A DNA stretch of 64,000 nucleotides from assembly GCF_004327985.1 (NCBI RefSeq), contig NZ_SJDL01000001.1, positions 186,001-250,000 on the forward strand, written 5' to 3'. The notes beneath the pieces are model-generated. The model made no database searches. It was not told where the DNA came from and saw only the letters and a list, made by a program, of their open reading frames with translations. This document shows, in pieces, positions 1 to 8,464 of the stretch (its first letter is position 1; each line of letters starts with the position of its first letter). Origin of the DNA: Marinobacter halodurans (GTDB taxonomy: Bacteria > Pseudomonadota > Gammaproteobacteria > Pseudomonadales > Oleiphilaceae). The position numbers were made by a program, and so were the translations under genes.

Positions 1-1291
1 GCGAAGGACTGTTATTCAGCGCCACATAGGCCATGCCGACGATGCCGATGATCTGGGGCAGCGGATAGAACGGCGTCCTGTAGGGCCGCTCCTTGCCCGG
101 CATGCTGCGACGCAGGACCAATACGTCAATGTGGGCGACGATATAGGCCAGCAGCCAACTGGTGGATGCCGCAATCACGAGCGTGATCAGGTCATCGATC
201 CCCAGCAGCAGGACCGGGATGGCAATGATGGCAACCATGAACAGGATGCCGACCCAGGGTGTGCCGAAGCGCTTGCTGGTGATCCCCATCTGCGGAAAGG
301 CCTGGCCATTCTCGGCCATGCCCTGAAGCATGCGGGGGACGCCGGCCAATACCGTGTTGACGGTACTGCAGGTTGCAGCCACAGCCATGACGGCCGCGAC
401 AATCAGGCCGCCCTGCCCGAACACGGCGTTTGCATAATCAAGGTAGGGAATAGGTGAGGCCAGGACCGTTTCAGTATCCAGATAGAACCCGACACCACTC
501 ACGAACAGCAGGAAGATAACCAGCATGGCGCAGAGTGACAGACTCATGGCCCGCGGTATGTTTTTCTGCGGATCGCGCACTTCGTTGATCATGGGGCAGA
601 TAAACTCAACCCCCACCATCAACCACAGCGCCATCGCCACCATGCTGATGAAGCTGCCGTCAACGACGGAACCAAAACTCCAGTCGATCGCCGGCCCGGT
701 GACCTGGACGTGGGGCTCCACCGCACCCGTAGTACCGCAAAGACCAATCAGGACCAGCGCCAGGACCAGGATGAAAGCCAGAATGTTCTGGGCTCCCGCA
801 AACACATCGGCCCCCAGGAAGTTCGTGAACGCGAAGAAGGCCAGGATGGCGAAGGGAATCACGTAATGGGGAAAAACGCCGGGCAGTAACTCGCCAATGA
901 CGGCGTCCACCAGGAACATCTCCACCGGAATCGCCAGCATGGCCACCACCACGTAACCGGCAAATACCGCCACAATGGCCGGGAAATGACCGATGGCCTT
1001 TTGCGTATAGGTAGCCAGGGTTCCTTCCTCGGGAAACATCAGGCTCAGCTCGGAAAACGAGACGGCATTACACTGGGCAAGGAGGAAAGCCGCAAACATG
1101 GCCGCGATGAACCCCGTCCCGCCCATGGCAATTCCCTGGGTCGCCGTAATCATGGACCCCTGGACGATGACCAGGCCAATACAAATGGCCATCATCGTCA
1201 GGAACCCCAGCTTCCCGCCTGAAGCTGTCATGCGATGGGCACCTCGTCCTGTCAGTTCTGTCGGGGTATTGGACACATTTACTTCACTCAT
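1..1291 (-). CDS. APC-superfamily amino acid permease (3' end cut by window edge)
   Basis: About 430 codons are present from the ATG at 1291, and the frame is still open at base 1, so the C-terminus is missing. The protein is a chain of hydrophobic segments typical of the APC (amino acid-polyamine-organocation) superfamily. The first membrane helix carries the family-type glycine-rich stretch (GLVIVQGSMI). A GGGAGA ribosome-binding site lies 6 bases upstream. APC proteins import amino acids or amines by cation symport or exchange. The gene lies downstream of hpaR-hpaA on the same strand but beyond their terminator, so it probably has its own promoter in 1292-1479. Its position beside a homoprotocatechuate cluster makes an aromatic amine or amino acid a reasonable substrate guess, but nothing in the sequence fixes the substrate. 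Confidence 0.85.
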   Translation of the reverse strand, partial: MSEVNVSNTPTELTGRGAHRMTASGGKLGFLTMMAICIGLVIVQGSMITATQGIAMGGTGFIAAMFAAFLLAQCNAVSFSELSLMFPEEGTLATYTQKAIGHFPAIVAVFAGYVVVAMLAIPVEMFLVDAVIGELLPGVFPHYVIPFAILAFFAFTNFLGADVFAGAQNILAFILVLALVLIGLCGTTGAVEPHVQVTGPAIDWSFGSVVDGSFISMVAMALWLMVGVEFICPMINEVRDPQKNIPRAMSLSLCAMLVIFLLFVSGVGFYLDTETVLASPIPYLDYANAVFGQGGLIVAAVMAVAATCSTVNTVLAGVPRMLQGMAENGQAFPQMGITSKRFGTPWVGILFMVAIIAIPVLLLGIDDLITLVIAASTSWLLAYIVAHIDVLVLRRSMPGKERPYRTPFYPLPQIIGIVGMAYVALNNSPS

Positions 1292-1479
1292 AGCATTCTC
1301 CCGCGTTCTTTCTGTAATGCCCAGACAGGCCCGCTATTGTTTGCTACCGACCCGTTGCCTGCGGCTTTGCGCGACAACAGCCTCTACTTTGCGGTGATGC
1401 ATAGGTGTTTTCTTGTATGGACTGGACGAGGACTTGCACAGGTTTGCCATCGGCCGGCTGTTGGATGCTCCCCGGCGAC

Positions 1480-1513
1480 AAAAAAGCCGCGCCGGCCTCG
1501 CGGCCGGAGCGGC
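1480..1513 (-). terminator. Rho-independent terminator of hpaR-hpaA
   Basis: A GC-rich inverted repeat (GCCGC-G-CCGGCC, loop TCGC, GGCCGG-A-GCGGC) at 1486-1513 is followed on the minus strand by a run of six T. It lies 73 bases after the hpaA stop and separates the regulators from the permease. The remaining bases 1292-1479 hold no gene and presumably carry the permease promoter. Confidence 0.85.
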
Positions 1514-1586
1514 CAGGGGTCGCGTGATGGCGACAGGCTGGCCCATTCAAGCGCTGAGATCCCACGGGGTAGACCCAGCCGGGGCC

Positions 1587-2483
1587 TTACCCCCACGACC
1601 TGCCTGCGGAGCGCTGACGGTACTCGCCGGGGCTCATGCCCGCGTTACGGGAGAAGAAGCGGCTGAAATAGGCAGGGTCCTTGAACCCCAACTCATAACA
1701 GATCGCGGTGACGGAATTGTTGGTAAACAGCAGGAATCTGCGGCTCTCCTGCATCAGGCGTTCATGCACGATCCGTTTTGAGGGCAGATCTGCAATCCGC
1801 CGGCAGATGTCGTTAAGCCTCGCCTCGGTGACGTCCAGGCTATCCGCGTATTCCGCCAGCGACCAGTGATCCCTGAAATGTGCCTCAATCCGTTCGTTGA
1901 AACGCTGGAAAACGGACAGATCCTCGCGGCGGGTGGTGGCCCCCTGATCCCTGCCGGCCCGGGACAGGCGGAACAGCTTGATGAAGACCAGGCGCGTCAG
2001 GTTTTCCAGGGCCAGGTACTTTCCGGGGCGCTCTTCCAGGAACTCGTCGCGCAGGGCATCGAACAGGACATCCAGTTGCCCCGCATCGGTACGATCCCGC
2101 AAAGACACGCAAACCGGCTTGACGAAAGGGCCATTGCCAAGACCAAACTGCTTCTCAAGCAGCGGCCAGATCAACTGCTGGCGCACGGTCAGCACGTGCC
2201 CGCCACTGGCCGCATCCGTGATGAACGCGTGGGGAACGGTTGGCGGCGTCAGGAAGAACATCGGCCCGCGCCCCTCATAACGCTGGTCATCGAGAAACAC
2301 CCGGACCCGTCCACTGAGCACGTAGTGCACCTGGAAGAAACGGTCATGGCGGTGAACCGGCATGTTGCGACCGAAGAAGTCCGCCAGCTTGCCGAGCGAC
2401 TCGTAGTGGATCTCGGCCTCGAGGTAACGCTGGTCGTAGACTTGGCCGATGTTGATGTTCGGAATGGGCTGCTGCAAGGTCAT
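1587..2483 (-). CDS. hpaA: HpaA-type AraC family activator of 4-hydroxyphenylacetate catabolism
   Basis: A 298-residue protein with an N-terminal cupin-like sensor (PVHRHDRFFQ around residue 40, then an YVLSGRVRVFLDD strand) and a C-terminal AraC/XylS double helix-turn-helix ending in the usual FSRFFSRNAGMSPGEYR signature. In Escherichia coli HpaA activates the hydroxylase operon in response to 4-hydroxyphenylacetate. Here the gene sits next to the ring-cleavage operon instead, which suggests it activates hpaG1 onwards or a distant hpaBC. The start has an AAGGGGA ribosome-binding site 5 bases upstream. It follows hpaR by 32 bases on the same strand and the two are probably cotranscribed. Confidence 0.85.
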   Translation of the reverse strand: MTLQQPIPNINIGQVYDQRYLEAEIHYESLGKLADFFGRNMPVHRHDRFFQVHYVLSGRVRVFLDDQRYEGRGPMFFLTPPTVPHAFITDAASGGHVLTVRQQLIWPLLEKQFGLGNGPFVKPVCVSLRDRTDAGQLDVLFDALRDEFLEERPGKYLALENLTRLVFIKLFRLSRAGRDQGATTRREDLSVFQRFNERIEAHFRDHWSLAEYADSLDVTEARLNDICRRIADLPSKRIVHERLMQESRRFLLFTNNSVTAICYELGFKDPAYFSRFFSRNAGMSPGEYRQRSAGRSWG

Positions 2484-2515
2484 GTCATCCCCTTGCCCCG
2501 ACGGCTCCCCGGATA

Positions 2516-2938
2516 TCAGGGCCGGATTCTCTTGAGTTCGTTGAGCAGCTCCAGTAGCTGGTCCATCTTATCGTCTCCGAACTGCTCCTGTATTCGCCGA
2601 TAGTTACGCTCCATATCACCACTCATGGAGACAAAGCACTGCTGCCCCTTATCGGTCAGACGGACATGGACGCGCCGCTGATCCTCAAGGCACTTGCGTT
2701 TCTGGACATAGCCATCGCGGATCAGGCGGTTCAGCACACCGGTCATGCTGGGTTTGAGGATGCAGGCCATTTCCGCCAGCCGATAGCTCTCCATTTCGCC
2801 ATGCTGGCGCAGGATACGGATGACCCGCCACTGCTGTTCCGTCAGGCCGTGCTGGTTCAACGACGGCCGGAAAAATGACATTGCGGCCTCTCGGGCCTGC
2901 AGGAGCGTCAACGTAAGCGACGGTCTGGTTCTGGACAT
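2516..2938 (-). CDS. hpaR: HpaR, MarR-family repressor of the homoprotocatechuate operon
   Basis: A 140-residue MarR-family winged-helix protein. The recognition region (ILKPSMTGVLNRLIRDGYV, about residues 62-80) is followed by the wing (RRVHVRLTDKG). The length matches HpaR/HpcR, which represses the meta-cleavage operon and releases DNA when bound by homoprotocatechuate or 4-hydroxyphenylacetate. The gene is divergent from hpaG1 with about 380 bases between starts, the classic autoregulated arrangement. A TAGAAT -10-like hexamer followed by a GC-rich discriminator lies at 2975-2980 (minus strand). I see no good -35 element for it. Confidence 0.88.
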   Translation of the reverse strand: MSRTRPSLTLTLLQAREAAMSFFRPSLNQHGLTEQQWRVIRILRQHGEMESYRLAEMACILKPSMTGVLNRLIRDGYVQKRKCLEDQRRVHVRLTDKGQQCFVSMSGDMERNYRRIQEQFGDDKMDQLLELLNELKRIRP

Positions 2939-3229
2939 GTTCGGAGGAATCCTTACTGCAATTGTTTGGGCCCTATTCTATCCCATATTGCCACAGGCCC
3001 CGTCCAGGGCCGTACGAATCGTGGCGGATGTCAGGCTCGTCCATGGCCTTGCAGCGTCAGACAAGCGCGCCACCAATGACGGCTCTTAAACTGGGCGGCA
3101 AGTCCATCAGGGGGCCGCTACCCGGGGTCGCTTTTCCTGCCGTGCCCGACCGGTCATGAAGATATTAACCGGGCGGTTGGCCATGCCTGGCAATCGTTCC
3201 GCCCCGGGCCCGCGACCTTTACACCGATG

Positions 3230-3276
3230 TTGACAACACACTGGGACTTTAGCATATCATTAATATGTTAACAATT
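3230..3276 (+). promoter_or_regulatory. hpaG1 operon promoter and probable HpaR operator
   Basis: A consensus -35 (TTGACA, 3230-3235) is followed at about the right distance by an AT-rich segment containing a perfect inverted repeat CATAT-CATTA-ATATG (3253-3267), which runs into TTAACAATTA. The palindrome overlaps the expected -10 region, so a bound repressor would block polymerase. It is the only AT-rich palindrome in the hpaR/hpaG1 spacer (2939-3321), so HpaR is the natural ligand. The rest of that spacer is GC-rich without other visible sites. Confidence 0.6.
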
Positions 3277-3321
3277 AGCCAGCACCGCATCGTATTAGGC
3301 AACGGCACTCAGGAGGACAAC

Positions 3322-3984
3322 ATGCCACGTCCGATAGAAGAGGTTGCGACCGGATCCATTTTCGGCGTCGCCCTGAACTACAGGAGCCTGCTGGACAGCC
3401 GGCTCGATGAATTCCGGCAAGCGCCGTACAAGACGCCACCGAACAAGCCGGTCCTGTTCATCAAGACGGAAAACACCCGTAACGGCAATGAGCGCCCGAT
3501 GGTATTCCCCGCCGGCGTTGAGCGCATCCAGCCGGGGCCGGCCGTCGGCGTGGTTATCGGCAGGAAAGCCAGCCGTGTCCGCCCGGAAGACGCCATGGAT
3601 TACGTCGCCGGCTACACCATCGTCAATGAGTTCAGCCTGCCGGAAGAGAGCTACTACCGCCCGGCCGTGAAGGCCAAGTGCCGGGACGGTTTCTGCCCCA
3701 TGGGCCCGGATCTGGTAGAGGCCGATGCCATTGCCGATCCCGGCAACCTGTCCATCCAGCTCAGGGTCAACGGCGACGTCCGCCAGGAAGGCCATACCTC
3801 CGACTGGGTCAGGACCATTCCCGAGCTGATCGGCGAACTGACGGAGTTCATGACCCTCAATGAAGGCGACGTCCTGATCACCGGAACGCCGGCCGGCCGG
3901 GTCGACGTCAAGGTCGGCGATCGTGTGGAAGTGGAGATCAGCGGTCTGGGTCGCCTGGTCAATACGATCACTGCAGAGCACTAA
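3322..3984 (+). CDS. hpaG1: HpaG1, N-terminal half of 4-hydroxyphenylacetate degradation isomerase/decarboxylase
   Basis: A 220-residue fumarylacetoacetate hydrolase-fold protein equivalent to the N-terminal domain of E. coli HpaG/HpcE, which converts 5-oxopent-3-ene-1,2,5-tricarboxylate to 2-hydroxyhepta-2,4-diene-1,7-dioate. Family stretches include YVAGYTIVNEFSLPEESYYR and VKAKCRDGFCPMG. The ATG at 3322 is preferred because AGGAGG lies 5 bases upstream. An earlier in-frame ATG at 3265 lies inside the operator palindrome. The metal-binding E-x-E seen in HpaG2 is replaced here by a non-acidic PAVGVVIG segment. First gene of the rightward operon, 11 bases before hpaG2. Confidence 0.87.
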   Translation: MPRPIEEVATGSIFGVALNYRSLLDSRLDEFRQAPYKTPPNKPVLFIKTENTRNGNERPMVFPAGVERIQPGPAVGVVIGRKASRVRPEDAMDYVAGYTIVNEFSLPEESYYRPAVKAKCRDGFCPMGPDLVEADAIADPGNLSIQLRVNGDVRQEGHTSDWVRTIPELIGELTEFMTLNEGDVLITGTPAGRVDVKVGDRVEVEISGLGRLVNTITAEH

Positions 3985-3995
3985 GGAGCCCGGAT

Positions 3996-4760
3996 ATGAA
4001 ACGCGCACGAGTCAGGGTCGGCAACCAGGTCCAGGATGTCCTGATAGACGACGAAAACAAGGTGGTTCTGCAAGACGGTAAGCGGGTCAGCGAGGACAGC
4101 GTTGAATGGCTGCCCCCCGCAAATGGGCACATGTTTGCCCTGGGCCTGAACTACGCCGATCACGCCGCGGAGCTGGATTTCAAGGCACCGGAGGAACCCC
4201 TGGTCTTCATTAAGGCGCCCAACACCTATACCGGCCACCGTGGCGTCACCTGGCGCCCTGACAATGTCGACTACATGCACTACGAGTGCGAGCTGGTCGC
4301 CGTCATCGGAAAACCCGCCCGCAATGTCAAGCGGGAGAACGCCCTTGAGTATGTCGCCGGCTACACCGTCTGCAACGACTACGCCATCCGCGACTACCTG
4401 GAAAACTACTATCGCCCCAACCTGCGGGTGAAGAACCGTGATGCCACCACGCCGGTTGGCCCCTGGATTGTCGAGACTTCGGACATCGACAACCCGAACG
4501 ATCTGACCATTCGCACCTGGATCAACGGCGAGCTGAAACAGGAAGGTACGACGGCAGACATGATTTTCGACATTCCCTACCTGATCGAGTACCTGTCCGG
4601 CTTCATGACCCTGCAACCGGGGGACATGATCGCCACCGGTACCCCCAAGGGGCTGGCAGACGTGAAGCCGGGCGACGAGGTTACCGTGGAAGTCGAAGGC
4701 GTCGGCCGTCTGACGAACACCATTGTCACGGAATCCCAATTCTTCAAGAAACCTGCTTAA
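3996..4760 (+). CDS. hpaG2: HpaG2, C-terminal half of HpaG (5-oxopent-3-ene-tricarboxylate decarboxylase)
   Basis: A 254-residue fumarylacetoacetate hydrolase-fold protein matching the C-terminal domain of the fused E. coli HpaG. It keeps the divalent-metal ligands: the two glutamates of HYECELVAVIG and the aspartate of CNDYAIRDYL. FMTLQPGDMIATGTPKGLADV near the C-terminus is the family signature. It should decarboxylate 5-carboxymethyl-2-hydroxymuconate-derived tricarboxylate and tautomerise the product. In this organism HpaG is two polypeptides rather than one. The start follows an AAGGAG site at 3983-3988. Confidence 0.9.
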   Translation: MKRARVRVGNQVQDVLIDDENKVVLQDGKRVSEDSVEWLPPANGHMFALGLNYADHAAELDFKAPEEPLVFIKAPNTYTGHRGVTWRPDNVDYMHYECELVAVIGKPARNVKRENALEYVAGYTVCNDYAIRDYLENYYRPNLRVKNRDATTPVGPWIVETSDIDNPNDLTIRTWINGELKQEGTTADMIFDIPYLIEYLSGFMTLQPGDMIATGTPKGLADVKPGDEVTVEVEGVGRLTNTIVTESQFFKKPA

Positions 4761-4773
4761 CGAGGTGCACGTC

Positions 4774-6234
4774 ATGATTAAACACTGGATCAACGGCGAG
4801 GAAGTGGCCAGCAAGACCACCTTCCTGAACCATAACCCGGCCACCGGCGAGGTGATCTGTGAAGTTGCCAGCGGCGGGCAGGACGAGATCAACCAGGCGG
4901 TCGCCGCGGCCAAGGCGGCGGCACCGGGATGGGCCAACACCCCCGCCAAGGAACGCGCACGCCTGATGCGCCGCCTGGGCACGCTGATCGACGAGAACGT
5001 GCCGCGCCTGGCAGAGCTGGAAACCCAGGATACGGGACTGCCGATTCACCAGACCAGGAACGTATTGATTCCGCGTGCGTCCCACAACTTCAATTTCTTC
5101 GCCGAAGTCTGCACCCGCATGAACGGCCACACCTATCCGGTGGACGACCAGATGCTGAACTACACCCTGCACCAGCCGGTCGGGGTTTGTGGCCTGGTTT
5201 CTCCCTGGAACGTGCCCTTCATGACCGCAACCTGGAAAACGGCCCCCTGCCTGGCACTGGGTAATACGGCCGTGCTGAAGATGTCGGAGCTGTCACCGCT
5301 GACCGCCAACGAACTGGGCCGGCTCGCCCAGGAAGCGGGCCTGCCGCCGGGAGTGTTCAACGTTGTCCAGGGTTACGGCAGTACCGCAGGCGACGCCCTG
5401 GTCAGGCATCCCGATGTCCGCGCCATCTCCTTCACCGGCGGCACCGCGACCGGGCGCAAGATCATGCAGAACGCCGGCCTGAAGAAATACTCCATGGAGC
5501 TGGGCGGCAAGTCACCGGTGTTGGTATTCGACGACGCGGACCTGGACCGGGCCCTGGATGCCGCCCTGTTCACCATCTTCTCCCTCAATGGCGAACGCTG
5601 TACCGCGGGCAGTCGCATCTTCATCCAGGAGAGCGTCTACGACCGCTTCGTCGAGGAATTTGCGGCTCGCGCCAAACGCCTGATCGTGGGCGATCCGCAG
5701 GACCCCGACACCCAGGTCGGTTCCATGATCACCCAGGCGCACTACGATAAGGTGACCGGCTACATCAAACTGGGCCAGGAAGAAGGCGCGAAACTGGTCG
5801 CTGGCGGCATCGAGCGTCCCGACGGCCTGCCCGCGCACCTGGCCAATGGCCAGTTCATCCGGCCAACCGTATTCGCCGATGTCGACAACAGGATGCGCAT
5901 CGCCCAGGAGGAAATCTTCGGGCCGGTGGTGTGTCTGATGACGTTCAGGGACGAGGCTGACGCATTGCGCCTGGCCAACGATACTGAATACGGGCTGGCG
6001 TCCTACATATGGACCCAGGATATTGGCAAGGCCAACCGCCTGGCCCGCGGCATCGAGTCCGGAATGGTGTTCGTCAACAGCCAGAACGTGCGCGACCTCC
6101 GCCAGCCGTTCGGCGGTATCAAGGGTTCCGGTACCGGCCGCGAGGGTGGCGAGTACAGCTTCGAGGTCTTCACCGAGGTCAAGAACGTCTGTATCTCCAT
6201 GGGCAGCCACCACATCCCGCGCTGGGGTGTCTGA
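4774..6234 (+). CDS. hpaE: HpaE, 5-carboxymethyl-2-hydroxymuconate semialdehyde dehydrogenase
   Basis: A 486-residue NAD-dependent aldehyde dehydrogenase that oxidises the semialdehyde made by HpaD. The catalytic general base is Glu242 (MELGGKSP) and the nucleophile Cys276 (NGERCTAGS). The N-terminus (IKHWINGEEVASKTTF) aligns with HpaE. The ATG at 4774 has GAGGTG 6 bases upstream and gives the family length. The longer frame from 4723 would overlap the end of hpaG2. A 100-base spacer separates it from hpaD. Confidence 0.93.
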   Translation: MIKHWINGEEVASKTTFLNHNPATGEVICEVASGGQDEINQAVAAAKAAAPGWANTPAKERARLMRRLGTLIDENVPRLAELETQDTGLPIHQTRNVLIPRASHNFNFFAEVCTRMNGHTYPVDDQMLNYTLHQPVGVCGLVSPWNVPFMTATWKTAPCLALGNTAVLKMSELSPLTANELGRLAQEAGLPPGVFNVVQGYGSTAGDALVRHPDVRAISFTGGTATGRKIMQNAGLKKYSMELGGKSPVLVFDDADLDRALDAALFTIFSLNGERCTAGSRIFIQESVYDRFVEEFAARAKRLIVGDPQDPDTQVGSMITQAHYDKVTGYIKLGQEEGAKLVAGGIERPDGLPAHLANGQFIRPTVFADVDNRMRIAQEEIFGPVVCLMTFRDEADALRLANDTEYGLASYIWTQDIGKANRLARGIESGMVFVNSQNVRDLRQPFGGIKGSGTGREGGEYSFEVFTEVKNVCISMGSHHIPRWGV

Positions 6235-6334
6235 CCTGACAGTTCCGGAAACAAAGGCCGGCTCCCAACACACCGGGGGCCGACCGGTCCAACAACAACG
6301 ATAGCGCCTTAATCAGGCGCAACGGAGAAGCGTT

Positions 6335-7192
6335 ATGGGCGAACTCGCATTGGCAGCGAAGATCTGCCACGTTCCGTCGATGTATCTGTCTGAGCTGCCC
6401 GGCCCCCATCAGGGCTGCCGCAAGGCCGCCATTGAGGGCCACAAGGAAATTGCCCGCCGGGCCCGGGCCCTGGGTGTCGACACCGCCGTCGTCTTCGATG
6501 TGCACTGGCTGGTCAACAGCGGCTACCACCTGAACTGCCGCAACCATTTCAGTGGCGTGTATACCAGTAATGAGTTGCCGCACTTCATCAAGGATATGGC
6601 TTACGAGTACAGCGGCAATACCGAACTCGGGCACCTGATTGCCGAAGAGGCCAATGCCGCGGACGTGCGCACGCTCGCCCACGACATCCCCAGCCTGGAC
6701 CTCGAGTACGGCACCCTGGTCCCGATGCGATACATGAACATGGACGTGCCCAGGGAAGCGCACTTCCGCGTCGTCTCGGTGGCGGCCTGGTGTGCCTGGC
6801 ATCGGCTGGAAGACAGCTTCACCTTTGGCGCGGCCGTGCGCAAGGCCATCGAACGCAGCGACCAGAAGGTCATGGTGCTGGCCTCCGGATCCCTCTCACA
6901 CCGGTTCTCCGACGACCGCGAAGCCCAGGCCAACATGCACAAGTGGACCCGGGAGTTCGACAGACAAGTGGACCTCAGGGTGGTGGAGCTCTGGAAACAG
7001 GGCCGCTTTGCGGAGTTCTGCGACATGCTCCCGCACTACGCCGAACACTGTTTCGGTGAAGGCCACATGCACGATACGGCCATGCTGCTAGGACTGCTCG
7101 GTGGCCAGGAATACACCGGCAAGGTGGAGGTACTGACCGAGCCTTTCGGCAGCTCCGGTACCGGCCAGATAAACGCCATCTTCCCGATCTGA
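6335..7192 (+). CDS. hpaD: HpaD, homoprotocatechuate (3,4-dihydroxyphenylacetate) 2,3-dioxygenase
   Basis: A 285-residue extradiol dioxygenase of the LigB class (type III), nearly the same length as E. coli HpcB. It opens the aromatic ring of 3,4-dihydroxyphenylacetate between carbons 2 and 3 using ferrous iron. Conserved blocks include the N-terminal KICHVPSMYLSELPGPHQGC, VFDVHWLVNSGYHLN and LASGSLSHRF, which carry the histidines expected for iron binding and catalysis. A GGAGA ribosome-binding site precedes the ATG. This is the ring-cleavage step that defines the pathway. Confidence 0.94.
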   Translation: MGELALAAKICHVPSMYLSELPGPHQGCRKAAIEGHKEIARRARALGVDTAVVFDVHWLVNSGYHLNCRNHFSGVYTSNELPHFIKDMAYEYSGNTELGHLIAEEANAADVRTLAHDIPSLDLEYGTLVPMRYMNMDVPREAHFRVVSVAAWCAWHRLEDSFTFGAAVRKAIERSDQKVMVLASGSLSHRFSDDREAQANMHKWTREFDRQVDLRVVELWKQGRFAEFCDMLPHYAEHCFGEGHMHDTAMLLGLLGGQEYTGKVEVLTEPFGSSGTGQINAIFPI

Positions 7193-7203
7193 GGAGCCGA
7201 ACC

Positions 7204-7599
7204 ATGCCGCACTTTATCGCCGAGTACTCGGGCAATCTCGAAAACTCGATTGACCTTCCCGGCCTGTTCGAGAAGGTACACGACACCCTTGGGGCCAGCG
7301 GCGTCTTTCCGCTCGGAGGCATTCGCAGCCGGGCAATCCGGATGGACACCTATCGGATCGCCGACGCGCGCCACGACTATGGTTTTGTCCATATGACCCT
7401 GAAGGTGGGAGCCGGTCGCAGCTTGGCTGTACGCCAGGAAGTCGCCGACGACCTGTTCGCTGTCATCAAGGCACACTTCGCGCCCATCCAGGAACAGCGC
7501 CTGCTGGCGGTCTCCTTCGAAATGACCGAACTCCACGAGACGCTCAATTACAAGCACAACAACATCCATTCCTTCCTGAAGAACCAGGGCGCAGGCTGA
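7204..7599 (+). CDS. hpaF: HpaF, 5-carboxymethyl-2-hydroxymuconate delta-isomerase
   Basis: A 131-residue member of the tautomerase superfamily, close to the usual 126 residues. It moves the double bond of 5-carboxymethyl-2-hydroxymuconate to give the substrate for HpaG. Proline follows the initiator methionine (MPHFIAEYSGNL), so Pro1 would be the catalytic base after methionine removal. It starts 11 bases after hpaD with GAGGAG just upstream. Confidence 0.93.
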   Translation: MPHFIAEYSGNLENSIDLPGLFEKVHDTLGASGVFPLGGIRSRAIRMDTYRIADARHDYGFVHMTLKVGAGRSLAVRQEVADDLFAVIKAHFAPIQEQRLLAVSFEMTELHETLNYKHNNIHSFLKNQGAG

Positions 7600-7646
7600 C
7601 AGGGCCTGCGCCCTGGTGATACTTCGCTGCCAGGAGCAAGACGCTT

Positions 7647-8450
7647 ATGTTGAATCCAGAAGCCGTTTCCGATGCCGCCCGCAGGCTCCATGAAGCCGAG
7701 CGGACACGGGAACAGATCGGCCAGCTGTCGCTGCAATATCCGGAGATGACCATCGAGGACGCCTATACGGTCCAGAAAGCCTGGGTGGATATGAAGCTGC
7801 AGGAGGGGCGCAGGCTCATCGGCCACAAGATCGGCCTGACCTCACGGGCCATGCAGGTGTCATCCAATATCGACGAGCCCGATTACGGCGCCCTGCTGGA
7901 TGACATGCTGTTTGAAGAGGGCAGCGACATTCCCTTCGAACGCTTCATCGTACCCCGGGTCGAAGTGGAGTTGGCCTTTATCCTCAAAAGCCCGATCAAG
8001 GGCCCGGACTGCACCATTTTCGATGTGCTCCGCGCCACGGACTACATCGTCCCGTCGCTCGAGATCATCGACGCCCGTATCCAGCAGATCGACCCGAAAA
8101 CCCGCGTCACCCGCAAGGTATTCGACACCATCTCCGACAACGCAGCCAACGGCGGCATCGTCATGGGCGGTCGCCCAATCCTGCCCCACGCGGTGGACCT
8201 GCGCCGCGTTCCGGCGATCCTCTATCGCAATGGCGTCATTGAAGAATCCGGTGTCTCTGCCGCCGTCCTCAACCATCCCGCCAAAGGGGTGGCCTGGCTG
8301 GCCAACCGGCTCGCGCCCTACGACGTCCAACTGGAAGCGGGCCAGATTATTCTGGGCGGTTCCTTCACGCGACCGGTCGCCGCTCGCCCGGGGGATACTT
8401 TCCATGTGGATTACGACGAACTCGGGTCAATTGCCTGTCGATTCGTCTGA
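7647..8450 (+). CDS. hpaH: HpaH, 2-oxo-hept-4-ene-1,7-dioate hydratase
   Basis: A 267-residue enzyme of the MhpD/HpcG hydratase-decarboxylase family. It adds water across the double bond of 2-oxo-hept-4-ene-1,7-dioate. Diagnostic segments are [12 protein letters not shown] (about residue 55), the acidic metal-binding stretch [12 protein letters not shown] and the C-terminal [20 protein letters not shown]. The start has CAGGAG upstream. It lies 47 bases after hpaF and 14 before hpaI, and belongs to the same operon. Confidence 0.92.
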   Translation: MLNPEAVSDAARRLHEAERTREQIGQLSLQYPEMTIEDAYTVQKAWVDMKLQEGRRLIGHKIGLTSRAMQVSSNIDEPDYGALLDDMLFEEGSDIPFERFIVPRVEVELAFILKSPIKGPDCTIFDVLRATDYIVPSLEIIDARIQQIDPKTRVTRKVFDTISDNAANGGIVMGGRPILPHAVDLRRVPAILYRNGVIEESGVSAAVLNHPAKGVAWLANRLAPYDVQLEAGQIILGGSFTRPVAARPGDTFHVDYDELGSIACRFV

Positions 8451-8464
8451 ACGGAGAACTCACC

